DNA from: an uncultured Bacteroides sp.
GTDB taxonomy: Bacteria; Bacteroidota; Bacteroidia; Bacteroidales; Bacteroidaceae
Direction of reading: 5' to 3'
Length of the DNA: 64,000 nt
Assembly: GCA_900766005.1 (NCBI GenBank)
Contig: CAAFTU010000096.1
Span: 72,869 to 136,868, forward strand
How positions within the stretch are numbered: position 1 is the first letter of the stretch; each line of letters opens with the position of its first letter. This document shows, in pieces, positions 27,009-35,567 of the stretch. Made by a program: the position numbers and the translations under genes. The notes under the pieces were generated by a model, which worked only from the letters and a program-made list of their open reading frames with translations, did no database searches and had not been told where the DNA came from.

Positions 27009-27534
27009 TCTTGATCAAGCCGAAAACGGAATAGTTAATCATGTCCATGTAGTTGGCATCAACGCCTTCCGACACCAATGTATTGCCAGCCAGACTTTCA
27101 ATCTGCTTTGTCCGGTAAATCTTCATCAATATCAAGTCGGTATACGAACTGACACGCATGCTGCGCCATGCTTCATCATAGTCATGGTTTTTCGCCAGCA
27201 TCAGTTCCAGCGTTTCTTTTGCATGCTTATCATACAAAGCCAACGCCTCCTCGTTGCTGATATCAGCCGAGTCGGCATAGCCCAATTCCAACTGAATCAG
27301 TCCGATGATACCATAATTGACAATAGCAATAAATTCGGAGCGGATGCCCTCATCGACCATGGCCACCCCCTTCGTCTCAATACTCCGGATGCGGTTGGCC
27401 TTTATATAAATCTGATCTGTTACGGAAGCCGGACGCAGGATACGCCATGCAGGACCATAATCGTGCAGCTTCTTGGAAAATAGGTCACGGCACAAAGCAA
27501 TGACATGTTCAAATTGTTGTTTGGTATCTTTCAT
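26992..27534 (-). CDS. DUF1599 protein with internal duplication
   Basis: Protein of 180 residues, all-helical by pattern, in two homologous halves: residues 22-83 (KLHDYGPAW...RIRSIE...NYGIIGLIQLE) and 115-177 (KNHDYDEAW...RTKQIE...NYSVFGLIKIE). Such KxHDYxxAW segments resemble nucleotide pyrophosphohydrolase-like helices, but the activity is unknown. An upstream ATG at 27564 lies before the candidate -7 box (27553-27560), so ATG 27534 is chosen. First gene of the tpiA run. Confidence 0.78.
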   Translation of the reverse strand: MKDTKQQFEHVIALCRDLFSKKLHDYGPAWRILRPASVTDQIYIKANRIRSIETKGVAMVDEGIRSEFIAIVNYGIIGLIQLELGYADSADISNEEALALYDKHAKETLELMLAKNHDYDEAWRSMRVSSYTDLILMKIYRTKQIESLAGNTLVSEGVDANYMDMINYSVFGLIKIEFEG

Positions 27535-27552
27535 TTTCTTCCAAATAGTACG

Positions 27553-27560
27553 CAAAGGTA
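27553..27560 (-). promoter_or_regulatory. Candidate -7 box of the DUF1599-tpiA-folE run
   Basis: TACCTTTG on the minus strand, 18 bases before ATG 27534. The -33 region is T-rich without a clear TTTG. Confidence 0.5.
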
Positions 27561-27584
27561 ACAATAATTAAGTAAAAAACAGAA

Positions 27585-27618
27585 AGAGAGCACTCTAAAT
27601 TATATTAAAGTGCTCTCT
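27585..27618 (-). terminator. Terminator of ndk-M23 unit
   Basis: AGAGAGCACT and AGTGCTCTCT form a 10-bp stem with a 14-base loop. Read on the minus strand a T6 run follows after a few bases. Confidence 0.75.
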
Positions 27619-27652
27619 TCAATTCTATTATTACACAATTCACTTGTCCAAC

Positions 27653-28519
27653 TCACGAACAGCGCAACACTTGTCCGATGCGCAAGGTAGTAGTCGGCTT
27701 AATGCGGTTCAGCTTACACAACCGGCTGACAGAAACGCCTCGTCTTTTCGCAATGCGCGACAAAGTGTCCCCCGACTTCACCTTATGGTAACGAATCGTA
27801 CCATCTGCCACTTGCGCTGTGTTGCCACGACGAGCATTGTTACGCTTATGGAATGTATACGTGTCGGCTACAATATCCTGTTTGGGGAAATCGAACATAA
27901 ACACCGGGTTGATGGCAATTCCCAAGAACCGCGTTTCGAAGTGCAGATGCGAACCGGTAGAACGGCCGGTATTTCCTCCCAAACCGATAACTTCACCCGC
28001 CTTCACCAGCTGATTTTCCTCAACCAACTGCTTCGACAAGTGTCCGTATACCGTTTCCAACCCGTTGTCATGGCGAATCACCACATATTTACCGTATCCT
28101 CTGCGTTCATATTTCACAATGCGCACCTTACCGTCGAAGGCTGCCACAATCGTATCACCTATGTTCACCTTCAGGTCCAATCCGTTATGCATTCGTCTCC
28201 AGCGGGGACCAAAAGGAGAAGTAATCTTGGTACTGGTTGTCGGCATGTGGAATCCCGTCAAATCGATGGTATAAGAATCAGGAACGATGGCGTCCCCGTA
28301 AACATGCACATACTTATTGTTCCAATTCGGATAGATGTCCAAAGCTGGATATTCCGACTGCTCTGCACGGATTTGTTTCTGCAAGGCCAAAGAGTCGACC
28401 GACTTCAGTTTCTTATCTATCGGTGCCTGACGAGCTATCAAATCTTGAGAAAAAGAATTCAAGCTAACCATAGCTGCTACAGCCGTCAGTCCAACTTTAA
28501 TAATACGATTAAAATTCAT
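27653..28519 (-). CDS. LysM/M23 peptidoglycan endopeptidase
   Basis: Exported protein of 288 residues with a signal peptide (cleavage near residue 25). The M23 (LytM) peptidase domain (about 98-205) keeps all zinc and catalytic residues: His111 and Asp115 (HNGLD), His160 (YGHLS) and His191-x-His193 (HLHFE). A single LysM domain (243-287) follows, unlike many M23 proteins where LysM comes first. It should cut peptide cross-links in the periplasm. It lies 18 bases after ndk. Confidence 0.9.
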   Translation of the reverse strand: MNFNRIIKVGLTAVAAMVSLNSFSQDLIARQAPIDKKLKSVDSLALQKQIRAEQSEYPALDIYPNWNNKYVHVYGDAIVPDSYTIDLTGFHMPTTSTKITSPFGPRWRRMHNGLDLKVNIGDTIVAAFDGKVRIVKYERRGYGKYVVIRHDNGLETVYGHLSKQLVEENQLVKAGEVIGLGGNTGRSTGSHLHFETRFLGIAINPVFMFDFPKQDIVADTYTFHKRNNARRGNTAQVADGTIRYHKVKSGDTLSRIAKRRGVSVSRLCKLNRIKPTTTLRIGQVLRCS

Positions 28520-28537
28520 TCTTCGTTGTCAAATCTT

Positions 28538-29002
28538 TTAATATTCATCACCCGCATACAAAAAGCCAAAAGTAGCCTGTTTGTAATCGAATATTTCTTC
28601 TGGTTTAAAAAATCGAGTTAATTCCACAGCAGCCGTTTCCGGAGAATCTGAAGTATGCACGATGTTTTCTTGAAAACTCATACTGTAATCCCCCCGGATG
28701 GTTCCCGGAGCTGCCAAACGCCCATTTGTGGGTCCGGCCAACGTACGGACAGCCTGAACGGCATCTACCCCTTCAAAGCAGCACACAATGACAGGTGTAG
28801 CCATCATGGAATCCTTCACACGCTGGAAAAACGGTTTTCCACTCAAATGAGCATAATGTTCGCTTAACAATTCATCCGTCAACTGCATCATTTTCATTCC
28901 GGCCAATCGCAGCCCTTTGCGTTCAAAACGATGCGTTATCTCTCCTACCAATCCACGCTGAAGCGTACATGGTTTTAATATGACCAGTGTTTTTTCAAGC
29001 AT
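28538..29002 (-). CDS. ndk: Nucleoside diphosphate kinase
   Basis: Transfers gamma-phosphate between nucleoside di- and triphosphates through a phosphohistidine. 154 residues from MLEKTLVILKPCTLQRG. The active His116 lies in NIVHTSDS, where most relatives read HGSDS; the fold motifs are otherwise intact. An ATG three codons upstream (29011) is possible but MLEK is the normal N-terminus. Confidence 0.95.
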   Translation of the reverse strand: MLEKTLVILKPCTLQRGLVGEITHRFERKGLRLAGMKMMQLTDELLSEHYAHLSGKPFFQRVKDSMMATPVIVCCFEGVDAVQAVRTLAGPTNGRLAAPGTIRGDYSMSFQENIVHTSDSPETAAVELTRFFKPEEIFDYKQATFGFLYAGDEY

Positions 29003-29052
29003 ATTTTTCAACTTATCTGAAGGTTAAACGATACATTTGGTAAAAATTCTCC

Positions 29053-29084
29053 CAAAGATAGTATTTTCAATTGAAACAGCCAAT
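29053..29084 (-). promoter_or_regulatory. Promoter of ndk
   Basis: On the minus strand ATTG (29081-29084), 20 bases, then TATCTTTG (29053-29060), 50 bases before the ndk start. The 221-base gap to recG contains no other recognised element. Confidence 0.6.
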
Positions 29085-29223
29085 GTCTTATTAACTATTT
29101 TTTCAACACCCTTACCTACCAACGGGGCAAAAATACTACCTCAAAACACTATAAATAAAGTAAAGTAGCCAATTATATGTTATACAACATGTTTACACAA
29201 ATAAACGATTCGCTCCCTTCTTT

Positions 29224-31320
29224 TTAACTTATGGCCGCCCAATTCACACGAGTGTTCCTCAATGCCTTCAGCTGCCTCCACAAAATCTCGTTTTCCGGAG
29301 ACTGTCCCGCCGGATCTTCCTCCACGATTTTTTCTGCTATCTCCCGCACATACTGCAACAACTGACCGTCGCGGGCAATATCAGCAATCTTCAAATCAAA
29401 GGCAATTCCACTTTGCTGCGTACCCTCCAAATCACCCGGTCCGCGCAATTTCAAATCAGCCTCAGCAATTTCAAAGCCGTCGTTGGAGCGAACCATAATT
29501 TCCAGCCGCTTACGGGTATCCTCGCTCAACTTGTAGTTCGTGACCAGGATACAGTATGACTGGTCGGCACCACGCCCCACCCGTCCACGCAACTGATGCA
29601 GCTGGGAAAGTCCGAACCGTTCGGCATTCTCAATAATCATGACCGAAGCATTCGGCACATTCACCCCCACTTCAATCACCGTAGTAGCCACCATAATCTG
29701 CGCCTGTCCCGAAGCAAAAAGCTGCATCTGCTCATCCTTCTCAGCCGGTTTCATCTTACCGTGTACCTTGCAGACCGTACACTGCGGAAATTCAGCGAGA
29801 ATCTGCTGATAGCCCTCCTCCAGATTTTTGAGATCCATCTTCTCACTTTCCTTGATCAACGGATAGACAATATACACCTGACGCCCTTCATCAATCTGCT
29901 TTTGCACAAACCGATACATGCTTTCCCGGCGGTTGTCAAACTGATGCACGGTCGTAATCGGTTTACGCCCCGGAGGGAGTTCGTCAATCACCGACACATC
30001 CAAGTCGCCATACAGCGTCATCGCCAACGTACGGGGAATAGGCGTTGCCGTCATCACCAGAATGTGCGGCGGCTGCGTGTTCTTGCTCCACAGACGAGCC
30101 CGCTGGGCCACGCCAAAGCGGTGCTGTTCATCAATAACCACAAACCCCAGAGAAGAAAACACAACCGTATCCTCAATCACCGCATGCGTTCCGATGAGGA
30201 TGTGCACCTCTCCGGTAAGCAGTCCTTTCAAGATAGCCTCCCGCTTCTTCCCCTTCACCGAACCCGTGAGCAGTTCCACACGGACATCCATGCCAAACAG
30301 CAACGTCTGGATGGTCTCATAATGCTGATTGGCCAGAATTTCAGTCGGCGCCATCATACAAGCCTGATACCCGTTGTCCAGAGCCAGCAACATGCTCATC
30401 AAGGCCACCAGCGTCTTACCGCTTCCCACATCTCCCTGCAGCAGGCGGTTCATCTGACGGCCGCAGCCCACATCATTTCTGATTTCCTTCAACACCCTTT
30501 TCTGCGCTCCCGTGAGCTGAAACGGCAGATTGTTGGCATAAAAGCCGTTAAAGATAGCCCCGACCTTTTCAAAGACATAGCCCCGGTAGCGTCGCTGCCG
30601 GTCCTTGGCATAGCGAAGGATGTTCAACTGAACATAAAACAGTTCCTCGAACTTGAGCCGGTATTGCGCCCGCCGGAGCAAATCGGGATTATCCGGAAAA
30701 TGAATCTGACGCAGCGCATCGGTGAGCGGCATCAAATGATAATCGGCCAAAATCTTAGGAGAAAGCGTTTCAGGCAAAGGCTCCTGAATCTGGTCGATGA
30801 CATTGGCCATCATCTTCTCAATGGCATGCGAATTGAGGAAGCTGCGCTTCATTTTCTCCGTCGTGCTATAATAAGGCTGCAGCCCTACAGAAGACAGTTT
30901 CAGTTCATCCGCCTTGTCGATATCCGGATGCGCCACATTGATGCGCCCGTTGAACACAGTCGGCTTGCCAAAGACAACATACTCCTCGTGCAGCTTATAC
31001 TTCCCCAAGACAAACTTGATGCCTTGAAACCACACCAGATCAACGATACCGGTGCCGTCGGAAAAATGAGCCAGCAGCCGGCGCTGCCGTCCTTCACCCA
31101 GCGTTTCAAATCCGATGATTTTTCCTTTCAGCTGGATATACGGCATATTGCCATCTATTTCATGAATGTAATAGATGCGGCTCCGGTCTACATACTTATA
31201 AGGGAAATAATAAATCAAATCACGCAAGGAGAAAATTTCCAGTTCCTTGTTCAGTATAGCAGCCCGTTGCGGGCCCACTCCAGAGATAAACTTTATGTCG
31301 CGTGTAGCTAAATCAAACAT
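29224..31320 (-). CDS. recG: ATP-dependent DNA helicase RecG
   Basis: Branch-migration helicase acting on stalled forks and Holliday junctions. 698 residues: N-terminal wedge/OB domain preceded by a helix-hairpin-helix-like VGPQRAAIL segment, then helicase lobes with Walker A GDVGSGKT (about 298-305), DEQH box (about 400) and motif VI QLRGRVGRG. Length is typical. Its start follows the ispD stop directly (the first base after it), showing tight coupling. Confidence 0.95.
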   Translation of the reverse strand: MFDLATRDIKFISGVGPQRAAILNKELEIFSLRDLIYYFPYKYVDRSRIYYIHEIDGNMPYIQLKGKIIGFETLGEGRQRRLLAHFSDGTGIVDLVWFQGIKFVLGKYKLHEEYVVFGKPTVFNGRINVAHPDIDKADELKLSSVGLQPYYSTTEKMKRSFLNSHAIEKMMANVIDQIQEPLPETLSPKILADYHLMPLTDALRQIHFPDNPDLLRRAQYRLKFEELFYVQLNILRYAKDRQRRYRGYVFEKVGAIFNGFYANNLPFQLTGAQKRVLKEIRNDVGCGRQMNRLLQGDVGSGKTLVALMSMLLALDNGYQACMMAPTEILANQHYETIQTLLFGMDVRVELLTGSVKGKKREAILKGLLTGEVHILIGTHAVIEDTVVFSSLGFVVIDEQHRFGVAQRARLWSKNTQPPHILVMTATPIPRTLAMTLYGDLDVSVIDELPPGRKPITTVHQFDNRRESMYRFVQKQIDEGRQVYIVYPLIKESEKMDLKNLEEGYQQILAEFPQCTVCKVHGKMKPAEKDEQMQLFASGQAQIMVATTVIEVGVNVPNASVMIIENAERFGLSQLHQLRGRVGRGADQSYCILVTNYKLSEDTRKRLEIMVRSNDGFEIAEADLKLRGPGDLEGTQQSGIAFDLKIADIARDGQLLQYVREIAEKIVEEDPAGQSPENEILWRQLKALRNTRVNWAAIS

Positions 31321-31980
31321 TTACAGTAACACACCCCCTATTTTTAAATCAAAAGGAGTTGTAATTTTTATATTTTCGCGGTTGCCTTCCACCAAAGAGA
31401 CAGAAACACCCATAGCCTCTACCACCGATGCATCATCAGTGAAAAAAGGAGTATAATCCTGCGCATAAGCGCTCTTGATGACCTCGGAAGTAAAAACCTG
31501 CGGAGTCTGCACCAGTTTGTAGGCATTGCGGTCCACCGTCTCACTGCCCCTGTCGGTCAGATGACGCACTGTTTCCACCACATCCACCACAGGAATCACC
31601 GCCCGATGCACCTCAGCCTGTTCATAGCAACGAGCAATCACCTCCTGAGCTACAAAAGGCCGCACTCCGTCGTGCACACCCACCAGTCCTTCTTCCTCCA
31701 CCAGCGCCAATCCGTTCTTCACCGAATGGAAGCGGGTTTCTCCGCCATCAGCCACCCGATGTTCCAGCACAAAATGATGCTGCTCACACAGCTGCTTCCA
31801 GAAAGCCTGCTGGCTGGCCGGCAAAACCAAGATAATCTGCAGATCGGCATCATACTTGCGGAAAGCCTCCAGTGTATGCATCAAAACAGGTTTGCCACCG
31901 ATGGGAAGAAACTGTTTGGGAAGCTCGCTTCCCATGCGCAATCCCTTACCACCGGCCACAATAATCACATATTTCTTCAT
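31321..31980 (-). CDS. ispD: 2-C-methyl-D-erythritol 4-phosphate cytidylyltransferase
   Basis: Third step of the MEP isoprenoid pathway: CTP plus MEP to CDP-ME. 219 residues with the glycine-rich CTP loop VAGGKGLRMG followed by PKQF, and the HDGVRPF motif. The start ATG 31980 (MKKYVIIVAGG) matches the family; further upstream the same frame runs through the neighbouring DJ-1 gene and is not coding. 11 bases separate it from the DJ-1 gene. Confidence 0.95.
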   Translation of the reverse strand: MKKYVIIVAGGKGLRMGSELPKQFLPIGGKPVLMHTLEAFRKYDADLQIILVLPASQQAFWKQLCEQHHFVLEHRVADGGETRFHSVKNGLALVEEEGLVGVHDGVRPFVAQEVIARCYEQAEVHRAVIPVVDVVETVRHLTDRGSETVDRNAYKLVQTPQVFTSEVIKSAYAQDYTPFFTDDASVVEAMGVSVSLVEGNRENIKITTPFDLKIGGVLL

Positions 31981-31991
31981 GAACAGCCCCC

Positions 31992-32543
31992 TTAGCGTTT
32001 CATGCACATAGCATCCACCAGTTCGTCTGCCTTCTCCTTGCCGACCAGCAATTCCACCAAAGCCAAAGCAAATTCCACGGCAGCCCCCGGACCCATACCG
32101 GTAATGATATTTCCGTCGCGAACCACATGCTGGGACACACATTTAGCACCTTCCAGATACTGTTCAAAACCCGGATAGCAAGTAGCCTTCTTTCCTTTCA
32201 GAATACCCAGCTTGCCGAGCGCCATCGGAGCCGCACAGATAGCAGCAATCGGTTTATCCTCTTTTGCAAACTGCTGCAGCAGGCGTCCCAAGCGTTCGTG
32301 TTCGCTCAAGGTAGCCGCCCCCGGCATTCCACCCGGCAAGAACAGCAACTTAGCATCAAAGAAATCACAATTCTCGAAATTAACATCACAAAGTACAGAC
32401 ACGCCATGAGCCCCCACTACGATTTCATCGGGAGTTACAGATACAATCTTGACATTCACTCCTGCACGTCTCAAAATATCGACAGTAGCCAAGGCTTCAA
32501 TTTCCTCAAAGCCATCTGCAAAAAAAGCATATACACTTTCCAT
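31992..32543 (-). CDS. DJ-1/PfpI family protein
   Basis: Protein of 183 residues of the DJ-1 superfamily. The reactive cysteine is Cys103 in the nucleophile elbow (AAICAAP) and the partner glutamate is Glu16 (GFEEIE). Members act as chaperones, glyoxalases or deglycases, or have unknown roles; the subfamily is YajL/DJ-1-like by length and motif. ATG 32543 is used; ATG 32549 would add two residues. It sits between tonB and ispD on the same strand. Confidence 0.88.
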   Translation of the reverse strand: MESVYAFFADGFEEIEALATVDILRRAGVNVKIVSVTPDEIVVGAHGVSVLCDVNFENCDFFDAKLLFLPGGMPGAATLSEHERLGRLLQQFAKEDKPIAAICAAPMALGKLGILKGKKATCYPGFEQYLEGAKCVSQHVVRDGNIITGMGPGAAVEFALALVELLVGKEKADELVDAMCMKR

Positions 32544-32612
32544 AATCAATAATTTATTAATGTACTTCTATGCTAACGAGCCCATGGGTTTATTAGCACA
32601 TTTCAAAATAGA

Positions 32613-33506
32613 TTACTTCAAATTAAAATAATAAGTAATGGTGCCCAGCTGATTGGTCAGCCCCTTTATTTCCTCAAACCGCGCCATCCGGGCTGCATCC
32701 ATGGCCGCCTTACGGAGTTTGGGGTTCACCGTATTCGTCTTCGGGCTGATTTTGGCAGCCACCACCTGTCCGGCCGGATTCACCGTGATTTCAACAACCA
32801 CTCTCCCCTCTTCCTGCACGTTATATACCGGAAGCGGCAATCGTGTTCCCTTTCCCAGCGAGCGTCCGCCCAAATCAAATGTACCATAACCGCCCGAACC
32901 GTTCTTGGAGCCTGACGAGGAATTCCCCTTCGGGTTGCCTTCCGTACCAGCACGTGCAGCCGAGGTTCCTTTGTTACCTTCCATCTTGGCCCCCTTGCCG
33001 AACGCATTGGCCACTTTTTTGCGGGCCGCCTCTTCGGCAGCCTTGCGCTCCCGTTCAGCCTTTTCAGCAGCCAGCCGCTTGGCCTCTGCTGCCTTTTCGG
33101 CCTCCGTCTTTTCAGGTTTCTTCACCGGTTCCTTCGGCTTTGCTTCCTTCTTCGGTTTCACGGTTTCTTTTGGTTTCACCGGCTTTTCTTTCGGCTTTTC
33201 CGTTTTCGGTTTTATCACAACCGTCTCCTCCTCCGCCTGCGTCAGCAAGTCCTGTTCGGAAGGCAGTTCCGGCGCAGCTTCAGCAACTGGCTGCACCACC
33301 TCCTCCAACACATCGACGTCCACCAGCGAAGGATCGTCCCAACCCTGAGCCGCCTCCACATTCCCCATCACCACAGGCACACCGCCTGCTTCTTCATCCG
33401 GCTGAGGAACTTCAAAGCTCACCAGAATAAAAAGAGCAATCACTCCCACGTGCACCAGCAGTGCACCCAGCGCTCCCATACATTCACCCTTTTTTCTTCT
33501 GTCCAT
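32613..33506 (-). CDS. TonB/TolA-like energy transducer
   Basis: Inner membrane-anchored periplasmic protein of 297 residues. One N-terminal transmembrane helix (about 10-31), a Glu-rich stretch, a Lys/Pro-rich rod (about 97-132), an Ala/Glu/Lys/Arg-rich helix (133-170) like TolA domain II, a Gly/Ser/Asn linker and a C-terminal beta/alpha domain (about 215-297) of TonB/TolA type. With the ExbD and TolQ genes directly upstream it forms a proton-motive-force complex. Whether it drives TonB-dependent receptors or a Tol-Pal-like system cannot be decided; no TolB or Pal gene is in the window. Confidence 0.85.
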   Translation of the reverse strand: MDRRKKGECMGALGALLVHVGVIALFILVSFEVPQPDEEAGGVPVVMGNVEAAQGWDDPSLVDVDVLEEVVQPVAEAAPELPSEQDLLTQAEEETVVIKPKTEKPKEKPVKPKETVKPKKEAKPKEPVKKPEKTEAEKAAEAKRLAAEKAERERKAAEEAARKKVANAFGKGAKMEGNKGTSAARAGTEGNPKGNSSSGSKNGSGGYGTFDLGGRSLGKGTRLPLPVYNVQEEGRVVVEITVNPAGQVVAAKISPKTNTVNPKLRKAAMDAARMARFEEIKGLTNQLGTITYYFNLK

Positions 33507-33511
33507 AGTCG

Positions 33512-33928
33512 TTAATTATTTTCCGGCGGGCGGGTAGCCAGCACCATTTTAAAATGATTCTCATTGGCGATATTCAGCACCTTCACAATTTCGCGGTAAG
33601 GCACCGATTCGTCTGCATACAACGCCACATACATTTCAGGTTCCTTCTCTGCACACCGTTTGAGAAACGGAGTCAGTTCATCCAACGCAAGAGGCTGCTC
33701 CTTCTCGCTGCCAAAAGCGGCATAGAAATTCAGCTCCTTGTCTATGATAACCCTTGTCAGCGGTTTCGCCGAAGTCTGTTGCTTTCCCTGAGGCAGCAAT
33801 ACCTTGATTGCGTTGGGCGACACCACAGTCGACGTAATCATAAAGAATATCAGCAACAGGAAAATGACATCCGTCATGGAAGCCATACTGAAATTGGGCG
33901 ATATTTTATTTCTTCTTTTTAATCCCAC
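33512..33928 (-). CDS. ExbD/TolR biopolymer transport protein
   Basis: 138 residues with one N-terminal transmembrane helix (about 18-37) and a periplasmic domain. The proton-channel aspartate at the start of the helix is kept (Asp20 in MASMTDVIFLLL). It partners the TolQ/ExbB protein encoded upstream and the TonB/TolA-like protein 5 bases downstream. Only one ExbD copy is encoded in this unit. Confidence 0.93.
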   Translation of the reverse strand: MGLKRRNKISPNFSMASMTDVIFLLLIFFMITSTVVSPNAIKVLLPQGKQQTSAKPLTRVIIDKELNFYAAFGSEKEQPLALDELTPFLKRCAEKEPEMYVALYADESVPYREIVKVLNIANENHFKMVLATRPPENN

Positions 33929-33992
33929 TTTAACTCCAGAGATAAACGATTAATGATTTGCAAATTCACTTCTCAGTAGCACCAGGTATCCG

Positions 33993-34709
33993 TTATGTGG
34001 GCTCATTCAGCAAGTCCATGAACTCCATGGTGCGAGACTCCATCTTATTTACCACGCGGTCTACCAGCATCACCAGATAATTGTAGGCAAACATGGCAAT
34101 GATACCCACAATCAAACCACCAACAGTAGTGATCATGGCTTCATAGATACCTCCCGACAGCAGCGTGATATCCACATTGCCGCTACCGGCATTGGCCATC
34201 TCATAGAACGCACGCACCATACCGGTCACCGTTCCCAAGAAACCCAGCATCGGAGCACCGCCGGAAATGGTAGCCATCACCGTGAGCCCCTTTTCCAGTT
34301 TGGCCACCTCGATGTTGCCCACATTTTCAATGGCCGCCTGCACATCGTTGATGGGTCGTCCCAAACGGCTGATTCCCTTCTCAATCATACGGGCAGAAGG
34401 CGTATTCATCGTGCGGCAATAGGCTATGGCAGCCTCAATCTCTCCACTGTGAATATAATCCTTGATCCGCTCCATAAACATCGGATCTTCTTTGCCGGCC
34501 TTGCGGATGATATAATTACGTTCAAATAAAATATAAAAACAAACCACCGACAACACTGCCAGAACAGCCATAATCCAGCCTCCCTTGATTGCCATATCAA
34601 GCATGTTCATCTCAGAAGAGTTCACCTCGGTAAGCACCGGATTGGCTGTGGCCAATGAATCGGCCATACCAAGCGCACCTTGCGCCAATAACATCATTGC
34701 ATTCATCAA
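33993..34709 (-). CDS. MotA/TolQ/ExbB proton channel protein
   Basis: Inner membrane protein of 238 residues with three hydrophobic segments: about 38-62, then after a cytoplasmic loop 150-175 and 190-218. The conserved GGAPMLGFLGTVTGMV and GGLIVGIIAMFAYNYL segments mark the TolQ/ExbB family. Its start overlaps the pdxJ stop by 4 bases, so it is translationally coupled to pdxJ, a linkage that recurs in Bacteroidetes. It forms the motor with the ExbD-type protein. Confidence 0.94.
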   Translation of the reverse strand: MMNAMMLLAQGALGMADSLATANPVLTEVNSSEMNMLDMAIKGGWIMAVLAVLSVVCFYILFERNYIIRKAGKEDPMFMERIKDYIHSGEIEAAIAYCRTMNTPSARMIEKGISRLGRPINDVQAAIENVGNIEVAKLEKGLTVMATISGGAPMLGFLGTVTGMVRAFYEMANAGSGNVDITLLSGGIYEAMITTVGGLIVGIIAMFAYNYLVMLVDRVVNKMESRTMEFMDLLNEPT

Positions 34710-35419
34710 CGTAAACAGTTTTTATATTCTTGAATGGTACGTTCCAGTCCCAGATACAAAGCATCACTGATGAGCGCATGTCCGATAGAGACTTCGTCCA
34801 GCCAAGGTATGTTTTTATAAAAATAATTCAGATTCACCAAGCTCAAATCGTGTCCGGCATTCAGACCGATACCCAATTTGCGTGCCGTCTTGGCCGCTTC
34901 AATGAAAGGTGCGATAGCCTGTTCCGGATTCTTCGGATAGCCCGATGCATACGGCTCGGTGTAAAGTTCCACCCGGTCGGCACCGGCTTTGGCCGCGTAT
35001 TCCACCATTTCCGGATCGGCAGCCACAAAAACCGACGTACGCACTCCCGCGCTGTTGAACTGGTCGAGCACCTCCGAAAGAAATTCCAGATTGGCCTTTG
35101 TATCCCAGCCCGAGTTGGAAGTCAGCTGCGAAGGAGCATCGGGCACCAGGGTAACCTGATGCGGTTTGACCTTCAGCACCAAATCGATGAACTCAGGCGA
35201 CGGATACCCTTCAATATTGAATTCCGTACGCAACAGCGGTCGTAAATCATACACATCCGAACGACGGATGTGGCGTTCATCCGGCCGGGGATGAACGGTA
35301 ATGCCATCAGCACCAAAAGACTCACAGTCGAGAGCCACTTTCACTACATCGGGAACATTTCCCCCACGAGCATTTCTCAGCGTAGCAACCTTGTTTATGT
35401 TTACACTTAATTTAGTCAT
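34706..35419 (-). CDS. pdxJ: Pyridoxine 5'-phosphate synthase
   Basis: Last step of the DXP-dependent vitamin B6 pathway, condensing 3-amino-1-hydroxyacetone phosphate with DXP. 237 residues: TIM barrel with the N-terminal SVNINKVATLRNARGG, the TVHPRPDERHI segment and NAGHDLSLVN. ATG 35419 is used: ATG 35443 overlaps the -7 box and would be untranscribed. DXP links it to the MEP pathway genes further down the same strand. Confidence 0.96.
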   Translation of the reverse strand: MTKLSVNINKVATLRNARGGNVPDVVKVALDCESFGADGITVHPRPDERHIRRSDVYDLRPLLRTEFNIEGYPSPEFIDLVLKVKPHQVTLVPDAPSQLTSNSGWDTKANLEFLSEVLDQFNSAGVRTSVFVAADPEMVEYAAKAGADRVELYTEPYASGYPKNPEQAIAPFIEAAKTARKLGIGLNAGHDLSLVNLNYFYKNIPWLDEVSIGHALISDALYLGLERTIQEYKNCLR

Positions 35420-35440
35420 AGTTTTATGTAATATTTGCCG

Positions 35441-35448
35441 CAAAAATA
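35441..35448 (-). promoter_or_regulatory. Candidate -7 box of the pdxJ-tolQ-tonB-ispD-recG run
   Basis: TATTTTTG on the minus strand, 21 bases before the pdxJ start. No clear -33 TTTG at the right distance. Confidence 0.5.
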
Positions 35449-35567
35449 CAAATATTATTATTAGTTGCCTAATAATAGGAAACGCATTCTCTGTTCTTTT
35501 TTGGTTATTTAAATCAGTATTTCGAGAAAAAATGCCAAATTTGCATCCGAAACAAATGATACATCTT

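Noticed and set aside
25818..27014. Open frame of about 400 codons opposite the DoxX gene
   Set aside because: Same shadow effect: no motif, no promoter, and the minus-strand gene has clear membrane segments and homology.
29596..31311. Open frame of about 570 codons on the plus strand opposite recG
   Set aside because: It is fully antisense to recG, has no recognisable domain, is rich in His, Gln and Arg as expected from a reverse frame, and recG is certain.
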